64,000 nt of DNA from Caprimulgus europaeus (Eukaryota > Chordata > Aves > Caprimulgiformes > Caprimulgidae), in contig OU015541.1 in assembly GCA_907165065.1 (NCBI GenBank), forward strand, positions 1,364,001-1,428,000, written 5' to 3'. This document shows positions 10,001 through 29,600 of the stretch, piece after piece. The position numbers and the translations under genes are program-made. The notes beneath the pieces were generated by a model, which was given only the letters and a program-made list of their open reading frames with translations, ran no database searches and was not told where the DNA came from. The number at the start of each line of letters is the position of its first letter. Within the stretch, counting starts at the first letter, position 1.

Positions 10001-11070
10001 GGTGAGCAGGGCAGCCTGCACTGGCTCCCCATGGTTTCCTGTCCCCAAAGGTCGTGGTCACCTCCACTAGCACCCACGTTTGGGGTGCCAGGCGCTGCTC
10101 CCCAGAAAGCACGTGGGACCCCATGGCTTCTTCTTGGAGGTGGGTTTTGGCTCACCTGGGCTGGGGCTGGGGCTGGGGCTGTAGCAGCACTGGGGGACTG
10201 AGGGAGTAGGACATGTGGGGTCAGAGCATCCTGCATCTCCCCAGGGCCAAGGGAGGAGATGTCCCCTATGGGACTCATCCCTGGAGAAGGCAGTGCTGTG
10301 GCAAGAGGGGACAAAGCTCGGACCTTGAGGGGGGCACAGGTAGAGGACAGCCATGGCCCCCCTCGCTGCTGTGTGCTGGGTTATGCAGGAGCAGAACAAA
10401 GCCAAGGAGAACAAAATGCAGCTGGAAACCACCACAGACACCCTCACGTGGGGCTCAGCCAGGGGCTGCAGGCATCTCCCAGGCAGGATTAGCTCTTGCT
10501 GCTGGGGCTAGTGGTCCCGTGGGCACCATGGATGTGGTGAGGAGGAGTATTTCTTACAGCAAAACCATTATTGCTATCCAATAGCCCTTCCAAACCCGTG
10601 CAGTCCATCCCCAAAGCCTGGCCTCTCTGGTTCAGCAAATGGCTCCATCAGCATCACCCAAAGGCCAGTGCCTGCTCGGGGGCAAGGAGGGGAGCAGCGT
10701 GGCCACAGCTGCCACCAGCTCCCCACCCCAAGAACCGACCTGCCTGCAGCATCACCCCAGAGCCCAGCAGCCCGGGGTGCAGCCGGGGTAATTGCACCGG
10801 AGGGAGATGTGCTCCTGGAGGCGGAGCACACCCCGCGGGCACAGAGAGAAATGTGGTCTGTAACAAAGCTCCTTCCTCAGGCCCGGTCCCTTTGCTCCGG
10901 GAGGGAGGTCCGGTTACTCCCATCCCCGGAACAGTCGTCGTTTTATTTTCTACACGTGCCCAGATGTGCTGAGCCGGGTGAGAGGGTCCTCCCGGGGCTG
11001 GTCACGGTTGGGGCAGGCGCGGGGGGTGACAGGGTCCCCCCTGGGAAAGGAGCTGGGAGTGAGCCCACCC
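7013..11070. other. Intergenic region between PDYN and STK35
   Basis: GC-rich unique sequence with scattered biased open frames. I found no exon, RNA gene or interspersed repeat. It holds one short hexanucleotide repeat near 10157. Confidence 0.45.
10157..10181 (+). repeat. (GGGGCT)n short tandem repeat
   Basis: Four GGGGCT-type units in a row, short and imperfect. Confidence 0.7.
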
Positions 11071-11079
11071 ACCAGCGAG

Positions 11080-11262
11080 TATAATTAATATTCATCTGTC
11101 GCTTCCTAATGGGAAACTGTCTCTGAGTCACACTGACATTTCTCTGGGACAATGGTAATTAAGCACCTGGGTGAGAGAAATGTGCAGTAATAGAAAAGTT
11201 AAGTTTTCTTAACGACATAGTTGAGTGAAAAGCGGGCTCGGCGAGGAGGGGGACGGGCGTGC
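11080..11262. promoter_or_regulatory. AT-rich island, second candidate enhancer
   Basis: A second compact AT-rich block in GC-rich sequence. It has TATAATTAATATTCAT, GGTAATTAAGCACC and an inverted pair around AAGTTAAGTTTTCTTAACG, and no coding frame or repeat. It lies about 2.7 kb upstream of the STK35 coding start and 5.2 kb upstream of PDYN, so either could be the target. Confidence 0.38.
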
Positions 11263-13326
11263 GTACCGAAAGCACGTGGGAGGTAATGGCAGCTACACTA
11301 ACGTCACCCAGCGCTGCCCCAACACCCCCCGAGCAGACAGGACACCTCAAGGGTGCCCAGCTCCCCATCCTGGGACGGGGTGAATCGTCCCCGTGGGCGG
11401 GATGAGCTCTGCCTGGCTGTCCCTGGGCAGGACAAGCTCTGCCAGCCACCTGGGCTATCCCCAAGCAGAGGACCATGACCCAGGCGGTGGGAGCATCCCA
11501 TGGGAAGGCAGTCACTCTGCTGCAGCTCCCTCAGCACCGTCAGCTTTATCCTGTTCAGTGAGACAGAGCACTGCCAGAAACTGCTCCGTTGCTCGCTGAC
11601 CACCCGGCCCTGCGGTGACACCAGGCTGCCGCGGGCAGGGCGGGAGGTGGCCCTTTTGCAGGCAGAGGTGCGCACGGGGCAGCAAGGGCTGTGAGGTGAG
11701 GGATGCAGTGGCCACGAGAAGCTCCAACAGCTCCATGGGGAGAACTGCTGGGGGGTGTGGGGGGGTTAAGCCTGGGGGTCTGCCCCAACCGCCCCCGGGA
11801 GCCGGGCAGTCTCCACTGAACCACGGCAGCACCGGAGCGAATCTCCGGCGGCTGCTCCGGTGTGATCCGCAGGCAGATGCCAGGCGGGCAGCGCGGAGCA
11901 GGGGAGGTCACCGCTGCGGGGGAGGCGGCAGGCGGCAAAACAACAGCGTGGGACCGAGAGCCAATTCAGCCCCTGCCTGCGTCACGCCGCGGCGGCGGGT
12001 CGGGGTCACGGCGCAGCCCGGGCGGGCACACGTGCGGGCACGCGGTGACCTCCCTGCGTGGGCAGCAGGGACAAGTGGCCACTCGATGCCGGTACAAAAG
12101 CAGAGCCCACGTAAACACGAGTCACACCGCTGCCATCGTCCCCACCGCCAGCACGCACCGCGCCAGGGCTCCCCAGGAGCGGGGGCTGCGGGGGGCTGCA
12201 GCACGGCCCCCTCAGTGCCCGGCCAGGAGGTGAAGCAGCTCCATTGAAAAGCAAATTGAGTTCAAACCACTTGTGGGAGCCGCAGCCACCGTGTCGTGCC
12301 GCAGAGGCTCAGCCCCACCGTGGGAGCCATCACCCGCCCCACACGCCCAGCTCTGGGTGTCGGTGGCTCTGGGGACCCTGTCCTGCTTGGGGGGTGGGGA
12401 CCAGCGTGACGCAGCCCAGAGCTGCTGCGGGTGCGTGATCAGAACAGCACGTGCCTCAGAAGTGAGTCAAGAAAACAGTAATTTTTCGAGCTCCTTCCTC
12501 CGTAACGGGCTCTGCAGATGCCCTCCCTGACCAGCCGCAGAGCGCCCGCCGCCAATGTCACCTGCGGGAAACGAGCGGAAAAGTGGCTGAAATGAAAAAT
12601 GTTGGGGGGTTTGATTGCTGTTCCCCCCCCAAAGCCCAGGGGGAGCGGCACGGAGGGTGCCAAGCCCTGAATCCCGGGGGGCTGCCCCCTGCCCACGCCC
12701 AGCAGCACCAGCCCCAGCAGCCCGGTGCCAGGATCAGACCCCCCGCACCGCCCGGGGTGGACGGATGCGGGTGATGTCCCTGGCCGGGGGGTGATGAGCA
12801 GTTACTTGGGGACAGTGTGCGGGACCGGGACCCCTGCGTGGGGACGCGGCCATCCCACACCACCTGCCTGTGGGGAGCCAGGACCCAAACCACGGGGCAT
12901 GCGGCCAACCCGGGGACACACACCGCAGCCCCGGGGCTCCCACCCGGCCGCGGCCGCCCCTCAGGGTCCCCCCGAAAGCCCCGTTGCACCAGCGCCCGCC
13001 GAGCCCCGGGGGCAGCGGGGCGATGTCCCCCTGGATCGAGGCGACTTTCCCCGGGGAACTTCCAGCTGGAAACCCCCAGGAGCGGGGTCGCACCGGCGCC
13101 GGCCGGGTGAGCGCAGCGCCCGGGACGGGCTCCCGAACGCTGCCGGGGCTCAGACCAGCCCCGTGCCCCCCCTTCCCGATGCGGCTGCACAGCCCCGGTG
13201 CACCCACCCCCTTGCACCGCACGGCTCCCGCCCCGTCTACCGGGTCCCTCCTCCCGCTCCTCCCCGGGGGCACCGACCGGCCCGGCGCGGTGGGAGGGGG
13301 CGGGGCCGGGTCGCCCCCCCACCCCG

Positions 13327-13430
13327 CCGTTACATAACGGGTTACGTCAGGGCGCGCGGCTCCGCTCCCCTCGCGGTCACGCGCCGCAGCACCCGGCTCG
13401 GAGCCCCCCACCGTCACGCCCCAGGTGAGC
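13327..13430 (+). promoter_or_regulatory. Inverted MYB-type sites plus CRE-like site, with a downstream donor
   Basis: CCGTTACATAACGG at 13327-13340 is an inverted pair of MYB-type TAACGG cores. It is followed by TTACGTCA at 13342-13349, a seven-of-eight match to the CRE. About 75 bp later CCCCAG is followed by GTGAGC (donor at 13423), so a short non-coding first exon could start near 13375. It would be an alternative 5' exon of STK35 or a separate non-coding RNA. No transcript evidence is available. Confidence 0.4.
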
Positions 13431-13753
13431 CCCGTGGGCCGGGCCCGCGCCATGCACCGGCGGGGAGGGGCGGGGGGAGAGCGGGGCAGCGGCGTCCGGC
13501 GCCTCTATGACCGGCCTGTTTACACCGGGGCGGCGCGTACCACGGGGGCGGGGGGGACCGGCCACCGCGCTAAGCCCCGGCCGCGCTGAGGCGCCCTGGC
13601 GGGGCGGTGTCCCAGCTGCCGTGCTCGGGGTGAGGTGTTGGAATCGGGCAGCCGCCGCTGCGGCCCATCCCGCTGCTGGGAAAAGGCCGTATCCCGGCGC
13701 GGCACCCGCCTCTCCCCCCCCGCCGCAGCTGTGGTTCATCCCGCAGCGCCGTG

Positions 13754-20662
<6,909 letters not shown>

Positions 20663-20697
20663 ATCCAGGGCAGGGCACCGCTGTGCTGTGCAGCTGG

Positions 20698-23600
20698 GTA
20701 AGTGATCCACGGTTTCTGTGTGATTCTGTCTGCTGTACCAGCCCCATAATGTACTTTGTAGTGACACAAAAGAGTCTTTTATGTTCCCAGAGCTATTTCT
20801 ATAGTGACTCATCAGAGTACTGCTTCTGAGGTGGGTTTTGGTTTTTTTTTCCACCTATTCTACTGCAAAAATAAAGTAGAGGTGGGAAACTGAATTAGCA
20901 GCTGCACATCCCACTGCTGCCCAAAGGCCCAGTGGAGCTGGCAGGGCTGGGCAGGAGCCCTGCTCCTCAGAGATCCTGGCCAGTGGCTGACACAGGCTGG
21001 TGCATGGCAGAGAGACCTGTGAGCACCTTCTGACAGGAGCTTTGGGTATGTCTGTCTCTCAGGGGCAGGGAAGGAGCTGCCAGTTCTGCCTCCTCTGCTG
21101 TGTGGTATAATTCCTGTGGTCAGTGCTGGGAGCACCTTGCTGTCTAGCACAGTCCCCTTGCCCTGGGACTTGGGCAGGACACATCAGGGCTTGTCTGGCT
21201 CTGGGAGCAGGCACTGAGTGGAGTGGCACATCCATCTCTGCACAAACAAAGCTGTTTCCTTTGCTTTCACCTCCAGGGCACGTGGGTCTGTCTCGTTTCG
21301 TTTCCTTGCTGAGGGCAGGACTTCCCTTTGTGTGAACTGCAGTTGCCCAAACCCAGTAGGATGCTTTGGCCTCCAGCATCTGGGCTTGTAGACCCACATC
21401 TGCTTGGGAAGGAAGCTGACAAAACTGTTGTGCTCTGACTGAGCTCAGCTCTGTTCAAGCAGAGTCCCCTCCCTTCTCCCCCCAGCTTGGTTCCTAAATA
21501 GTCCCAGACTCATTGGTCCTGGTCCTGAGTTCTGGGTGGTCACACATGGTCTGGAAGGGCCCCCAGGGATATGGGGTAGGTAGTTGGCAGTGTCATTAAC
21601 TGGTGAGACTGACTGGGAGGTGTTGCCTGCATGACAGAGCTGTCTGTAAACAGGAGCTGTTACTAGGGATTCTCCTGGCCAAACACTTCAGTGAAGCTGA
21701 AAAATTGCAGATTACAAGGGGTGAGGCTGACATTTCCCCAGCCCAAGTTCTTTCTCAAGCTCCTGCAGAGCTGCCTGACCATGTCTGGTCCCAGGAGACC
21801 TCTGGAAACCTGCCTGTGTCAGGTGCTGGCACTGCAGCGTGGGCTCCCAGCCCTCACCTTGCCCTGGAACTGCACAGATCCTGCTGGACCAGAGCAGACC
21901 ACAGAGAGAAGAGAGCAAAGAGGGAGGCAATGTCCTCACCAGCACACACCCGTCCTTCAGCCTTGCAGCCATGGCTCTGTGCCTGGCCTGCTCCGACAGC
22001 CAGCCTCCAGCAGCAGGGTGGTGGGGAAGGTGGGGGCATTTGGACAGATTTTGCTAAAAAAAAAACCCACCTGAGGGTTCCTGAGCTTTGTAAAGCAGTG
22101 TGCTGTCCTTCCCCTGGCTGTGCCTGTGCCCAGCTGAGCTTTGTGCTGTCTGCAGAGAAATAGGAATGTGGAAATGGAAAGGCCCCTTGGTTCTGTCACT
22201 GCTGGTTTGTCCAAACTGCTCTGCAGAGCAGCCCTCCCCCTGCCCCCCTGCAGCCCTCCCCTCCCCACTCCATCACAGTGTTTAACACCTTTAGGATCTC
22301 CAGTGCAAGTCATTGATGCGGCTGCTTCCCCCTGGGGCTGTGAGTACCGGTCCCAGTGCAAGGGCTGGGGATTAGGGTGGGGGAGTGAATCTGCAGGAGC
22401 CCTTCAGATGGGTGTGATGAAGCGCTGGGGTGAGAGCTGGGCACCCCACCTGGTGCCCTGGGGTGAGGTGTGGGTCCCCTCCGGGTGTTGGGATCGGCTC
22501 TGCTGCGTGGCAGAGGGCCGGGCCGGGCGCTGCCATCTGCGCTCGGCTCAGTGCTGACACGATGCTGCCGAGTTATGCAACCAGCCCCTGCCCTCCGGGG
22601 AACATTCATCCTGCTCATATCTGCAGAATAGGACATGCAGGGATAACAAACACCGAGGGGACAGTCCTACCCCAGGGCTGTTTGCTTAAAACCCAGCTGC
22701 CTTCTGCAGCATCCCCCTCCGTCCCCAGCCAGAGCCCGAGCCAGCCCGGAGTCTGCGCCGATGGGCTCCGTCCCTGACCCAGCTGCAGCGGGGATGGGTG
22801 CACTTACATAAGGCAGACTTGGCCCAGATTGGAGCCCATCACCAGCCATATGGTCACCCCAAACCCAGAGCGCTGGGCTGTGCAGCGGGGGGTGTTCCTC
22901 TGGCTTGGTTATGGGGTGGCAGAATGTGGGGTGTGCTTCCCTCCAGGGTTGTTCTAGTGCGCTGTGCATTGAAAGGAGCCAACCTCTGGCTGTTATTAAA
23001 TGTAAATCTCGTATCAGAAACCTGCTTGAGAAGCTTAAAATGGGATTTAGAGCAGGGCCTGAGTTCTGCTCTCAGGTAATTTAAGTTGACCGAGAAACTC
23101 AAGTAACCTCTTCAGACTTAATTGTGGCACTGGTGCGTAGCTTATCCTGCTGCTGGGTCATGCAGTGAGCTCCTCTTCCCCAGGACAGCTTCAGACCCCG
23201 CTCAGCCTTGGGTCATGGCATGACCTGGAAAGCTGTAACCCTCCCTGACCCAGACAATCAGATTTTAGCTTATTCTTTGGTATGCCACTGACCTCTCCTG
23301 AGTTAGTTTCAAGTCCCAGCAGCTTTGCATTTAGTTCTGCTATGGTTGCTGCCAGTCAGCAGCCTTCATGCTCTGCTTCCCTTCCGAAATGCAGATGTTA
23401 AGTGTCAGTTCTCAGCCAGGAAAGTGTTTCTGGCTTGGTTTCTGCTGAGTGTCTGGGGTGGAGATGAGCCTGCTGATCTCCTTGCTCCCCTCAGCAGTGC
23501 TGCTGGTGGCCCCAGGGTGGTAGGTCCAGCAGAGGTGGGCAGCAATTCCCTGGACAAAACAAGGTCTTATCTTTCTTATTTGGACATTGTGCTTCTCCTC

Positions 23601-26600
23601 CAGGAGAAGGATTCCTTGCAGAAGGAATCTAAAGCCTGAGATGGCTGTTCCCAGAAGCATGCCTTTTGGGCAAGAGGACAAAAGCCTTTCTAGCACAGTT
23701 AGTGAATGGCTGGGTTGTGCTGGATACCTCCTGATCACCTCCTGATTGCCCTATGATAGCCCAGCACTGTGACTACAGCCCTCCCTGTCCTACCAAGGTT
23801 GGAGCTGCTCTCCTCTCTCCTCCTTTCCTGCAATGTCAATATCTTTTTCTTTGGTGCATTTTTGTAGCTGCCCTGTGGGTTCCCCAGTGCAGGCAAGGAG
23901 CCTCCCATGGATGCTGAGTCAGTGGGACCCTCTGATGCTGTGAGTTTGTGCAGTGTGGATTGAGCAACCCTTAGACAAGTCGTTGAGGAGCGAGGTACAG
24001 CAAGAGCACCTGGTTCTTTGCTGCTGGCTGGAGTGGCACCAGTGATCTTGGCCACGGAAATGAGGGGAGCAAGTGGCAGCATCACCCACCACCTACAGCT
24101 GAGATGTTTAAGAAGCTTTGTAGTTTTAATTCACATAGGACAATCAAACTGCAGTGGTTGGGATCAGTGTAGAGGGCAGCTTGCTCTGGTAGATCATATT
24201 CCATGATGTTTCCACTGTGGGTAATACAGTAGGTCTGATTTTGGGGTGGATGCTCAAGGCAGCAATCTGTGCGTGTGGTGTGGTGTGACTGCAGCACCTC
24301 GGGGGCTGCCTTCAGCAGGAAGGTGTCTGACAGCCAAGGCCAGCCTGGTTCACTCCAGCACTTCTCTGTCACCTGTTTTGACCATTCCAGTTTCAGCTGG
24401 AGGTAACTGTTTGCATCTGCATTGTTCTTCTCTTTGCATTTTCAAAGTGCAGCGGGAGCTGGTGCTGAACAAGCTCATCTGCTCTCCCTGCCTGATGGTG
24501 CCTGGCCCTGGCCAGAGCTCTCTGGTGCTGTGCCCAGCTGCTCCTGAGCACTGCTAATAAACTGCTGCCCTGTGGAATTCCAGAGCTGGAGGGCAGGGCT
24601 TGGATGCACATCAGCAGTGTCTCTGAGCTCTGGGTGAGCAGGGCTGTTGCATCAAGCTGGCTCTTGTCTGTTAGTACCACACAACTCAAATTTTACCATG
24701 TGGTGAAAGTGCCCTGACCCTGCTGGCCAGGAACAGGTGAGCAAGTCAGGGAAAAGGGTGATGATTTCCTTTCTGAAACAATGTTGGGTTTGATTTGAGA
24801 CTGTTTCCAGTGTGGTTTGTGAATCTTGGCATGGACAAAAGCCATGGGACAGTAAAAGCAAGGTCAGTTCCTCCTCTTGGCCGTAGCAGCGGGTGCAGCA
24901 TCGCAGGGCCACCCCGTGGAGTGGTGACATCTTTCTGGGCAGCATTGAGGAGAAGTGAAGCCCTGAGGATGAACTGAATCACATCACCCCTGGTCAGCCC
25001 CCTTCCCTTGTACCCTGTGTCCCCACACAGGGAGGGGTAACGTGATTAACACGAAGGTGCTGGGTTATCTCTCGCTCCCCGGCGCGAGTCCTCCGCTGCC
25101 GCGCAGACAGCGCCGCCACCTTCCATCTCTGCCGGGACCCAGGCATTGCTGTCATCTTCCTTAGGTGCTGCATGAGGACTCCATGGGCTGCTGGTTCATA
25201 TCCTGCTGATGCCAAATGAACGTTTGAGCTGATTTAAAACTCTGAGTGGCATCAGTGGAGGGATTAAAAGCTCCAAACAAGCCCCTGGAACAACGTGCGT
25301 CAGTGGAGTGAGCTCTCCTGTCTCAGAGCTGTGAGCTCGGCGCTGCTCGAGCAAGCGCCGTCCCTGAAAATGCTCCTGCTCCAGGGAAGCATGAACAGGA
25401 ACACTGCCCTACTTGTAATGAAGCTGCACCACAGGAGAAATCTTCCAGAAAATTCCTCGCTGGATTGCCCCTGACCTGCTGTCCGGGTGCAAGCCTGCCT
25501 CCACCAGGAGGGCTTTATTTCTGACTGCAGCCTGCAGAGGTGGCATCTCCTGGTTAACCTCTCCGGAAAAGCAGCGTGCCCGTGGCCCTGGCTTCTGCTC
25601 TGAGCAGCAGAGGCAGCCTCTGCCTTTAGAAATGTGTTCCTCAGACATGGATTTCTTTAATGAGATTTCTTAGGGCTCAGGGATTTGAGTAATCTGCTGG
25701 GCAGCGGCAGTTTTTCTTCAGCAGGTCTCTCCCGCTGCTCCGTTGATGTCACTCTGTCTCTGCAGAGCCTCTCACTTATTCTTGGTGGAGAGGACCTGGC
25801 TGTACCTCTCAGTGTGGATCTGCCCCTGCTGAAGGGGGGCTGAGGGGAGCTAAATCCACCCACCCTCAATATTTTCCATGTAACTAAGCTCAGAGCTTAC
25901 ACTCGGGGAGAAAGTAAACTGCTAGGAGATTACCACCCGTTCACAGCAGGAGGGGTGACAGTGCAGCAGGGCCCTCCCCTTGGGCTGAAGGTTTTCATGT
26001 GTTTCTGTGACCTCCAGCCCTGTCCCCCCACTGCAGGAGGCCCTTGAGATGCCAGTGGGCAGATCTGACAGTGGTGGGGAGACCCTTCCTCGGGCAGATG
26101 CGTCCCAGCTTTCATCAAACCATCATCACCACAGCTTCCCAGTGCAACAACTGCCTGCAGCTCTGCTGAGCCCTCCTCTGAAGGTTGTGACATCCTGAAT
26201 TAGCCATTTCCCATGCAGAAGTGACATCATGTCCATGTGTGCTGCTCCTCTGCTGGGTCCAGCCTTGCTGCTGGGTGGGATGTCCACAAGGAATTTGCTG
26301 GGTTGCAGACGAACCAGGAGGAAAATGCTGATGGCTTCCGTGTGGAGTTGGGCATTTCTGCGTCCCTGAGCTAGGGGGACAGGAGGGGGCAGTGCCAGGG
26401 CTGTGGAGGAGCTGGTGCAGCACCCTTGGTGTCACAGGGGCTGTGGGGGGTGCTGTTTGCTGGGGCTTTGGCCAGAGCAGGGACTGGTGCAGCACAGACC
26501 GGCCCGTTCTGCCCTGCAGTCCCTGGCACTGAGCGTCCCCGTGCAGGCGCAGGATGTGGCTCATCCTCCTCTGCTTTGCCTTGCCCCAAAATGGGTTTTG

Positions 26601-29600
26601 TTTTTTTCCCTGCTTCTTGCAGAGCCACTTGAGAAGCCTGAGCTGCTGCTGACGCACAGGGGGAGCGGTGCAGGGTGTCCTGGTGTCACAGCTTGTTCTG
26701 CCTTTCCTGGTGGAGCACCAGGAGCCAGCACTTGCAGGTGCATCACATGGACCCTCAAGGCCAGGCTCTGCTGTGCTAATGCTCATCCTTGTTCCAGGCA
26801 GGCTGTCACTGTGGTGAACCCCGTGGGATGGGGCTGTGCTATGGCCATGTGGGGTGCTGCTCCCCCCCAGCCAGCCCGTCCCAGCTCAGGGGCAGCTGGA
26901 TGAGTGCGACCTTGGCAGCGTGCTCTGCGCCGGGCTGTGAATCACTCCCGGAGAGCTGAGTGTAAACTGAGTCCAGACCTGGGGTGCCTGGGTGGATAAC
27001 AGCAGCACTGCAAACTGGAGAGGTCTCAGGCTAACTGGGAGCAGTGGGAGTGGGCTCCCTCTCTGCAGTGGTGTCCTCCAGCCCTTCCATCCCGTTACAC
27101 CTTCCACCCGCTGCACGTGTTGGTAGGCGTTGCGGGTTTGGGGCTGTGTAACAAGAAGGTTCTGCACTCACCTCGAGTTCTCCCAGATCCAAAAATGCTG
27201 CTTTAATTAAGGCTTGGGAAGGAAAGGAGAGGTGCAGGCAGCACACTGTGCCTGTGATCCTGCTTGCTTTTCCTGCAGTCTGGGTTGGGTGGCAGCGGGA
27301 GGGCTGGCAGGACGTTGTCACAATGGAGTAACTGGGACAAAACTGCTGACACACCTGACCTCTCTTTCTCCTTTCTTGTTTTCCTTGCAGGTTTATTTAC
27401 CAGGGACCCATAATCTCCATTATTTACATGCAAGGAGGGAAGTCAAAGATAAGGGAAGATGATAATACAGAAGATCCCTGGTCTGCAGGATCTCTGGCAA
27501 TGTGAAATCTCTGGGTGTTACTTTGTTTTGTTGGGAAGAGGTATTTTGGGGGTGTGGGAGGGGGCTGCAGAGGCCTGTGGAAGAGTGCAAGCTGGCAGCT
27601 ATCATGTTCACAAGACTTTTAAACACAATGCAGAGAGCAGAGCTGCCCCTGCCCAGCCCTCCCCTTGTCTCCTCTGTGCTGCCATTCTCTCAGTAGATGT
27701 TTCTAGAGCAGATCTGGTTCCAGGAGGTGGGAGTCATCAGCCCAGCAGCGAGGTGTGCTGCCAAGCACCAGCTGCTGGGCACAACTTTGGGTTTAGAGCT
27801 ACTGCTTTCACCTAGGGGAGTTGGGAGCAAAGTGATTGCTGGGTTTGCACCTCAGTGCAATGCTCAGTGAAAGTCTCTCAGACCACGTGTTGCAAGCAGC
27901 TACAGAATTTCATAGCCAGGCAGCTTCTGAATCGGTGGGTGCTGCTGGGCTATGGACAGTTGACATGAGGATAGAGTGGCATAAACAAGCTGGAAAGCCA
28001 TTTGGCAGGGCAGATCTTCATTCTCCCCGAGCTGGGTTTCACTGGTGGCGTTGGTTATGGCCTTCCTGGGGCAGCCTGTCACCACGTTATCAGGGGGACA
28101 TCACCTGCAGAGAACCAGAAAGCAGTCTGCTGTTCTGATCCATTTCATGCCAAGCTTCAGTTGTTAAGGAACAATACTTGGGAGAGGAGGAGGTTTGGCC
28201 TGAATGGCTCACAGGCTGGATTCTAGCCTCCCACAGAACACTTTTCCCTGCTGGAGAGCTGTCTCCAGGAAGCAAAAGGCAATGCTGCTGTTTAGGTTTG
28301 GTTACAGCACAGCTCAGGTGAGGAGATTGGAACCTCAGGCTGAGCAGTTACTACTTGATTTCCTTGCCTGTATTTCGAGTAACACTGATATTCCAGGTCT
28401 GACCCCGTGTTGATGGTCTTTAGACTTTGCTCACTGTAAATGCAATGTAAAGCACCACCTCTTCTCCACACCCTGCAGGCTCTGAACCAACTAAATCATT
28501 TCTCACCAGGCTAAATCACCTGGCAGCAGTCTGGGGAGGGGGCTGGTCTGACCCAGCATTGCTCACGAGCTGCCCAGGTGCTGGCCAGGCAGACAAAGGT
28601 CCCTCTGACCCCCCTCATCCCTGGCTGTGGGAGCTGCTCCTTGCCTGTGTGCAGGCTGCAGCTTTCCTGTGGCTTCACTGGAAGGTTCCTGAACTGGCAG
28701 CACCTCCTTGTAGCTCCTCAGAGATACTTTGCTGACCTCATGGGAACGAATGGAAATGCAGGAGATTCAGATGAGCTGAGGCAGAGCTAAAGCAGGGGAA
28801 GGAGGGAGAGCTTGCTTTTTTATTTTCCATCTATTCCAGGATGCAGAGCTAAGGCTGTCACTGCAGGAAGCCAGGTCCCTCTTAGGAGGACAGTGCCAGA
28901 CCACGTGTCTGCAGCTGGTGAAGGTCTGAACAGGACAAATCAGCGCCAAGCCCCCGTTCCCACCCTGCTCTTCTCTGTTCCTCAGGATGCTGCTGTGGGC
29001 TGTGCCAGCCACAGCCAGACCGTGGCTGCTCGGGCTCCTGCCAGGCTGGGTCCTGGGGTCTGGGCAGTTTGGGGTTGGTTACCAGGCTCTGGGCTCAGCC
29101 CTGGCTGCAGAACACTCTTGGGGGCTTTCAGCAGTGCTTTGGCTGCTCTCATGTCTCACCTTAACTAGCAGCAGATCCCATGCTGAGGCTCTGCAGGTGG
29201 GTTTCTCCTCCAGCTCCCCAGGGAGGGCTTACAGAGCCTTCCACCCCTTGGGAGGGCCATGGTGGGATGAGAGCTGACCCTGTAAGTTCACAAGCACAGT
29301 GTTATTGCCCTGATCACTGGCCCATCCTTCCTCCACCTGCCAGAGCCTTTGCTCCTGCCTGTTCTCACTGTTCTAACCTGACCCTGGCCTGAAGCAGTGC
29401 AGGGAGAGGGCTTCCCCCTCCCAGCCCTGTGCACGTGGCTTTCCCTGCTGGAAGGGCCCCTCTCCAGGTGTTAAATCCCAGTTGATGGGAGCTTCCTAGC
29501 AGGAGGTTTCCATGTGTGGAAACCAAGCCTGAAATGCAGGACGTGGAGGTGGAAGGTGGTGAGTGGGTTTCTCACTGGGACTGCTGCCTCCAGCCAGCTC

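Noticed and set aside
12558-13510. Overlapping frames of 239-261 codons on both strands in the CpG island
   Set aside because: Stop codons are rare in very GC-rich DNA; compositions are Pro/Arg/Gly-rich and no homology is visible.
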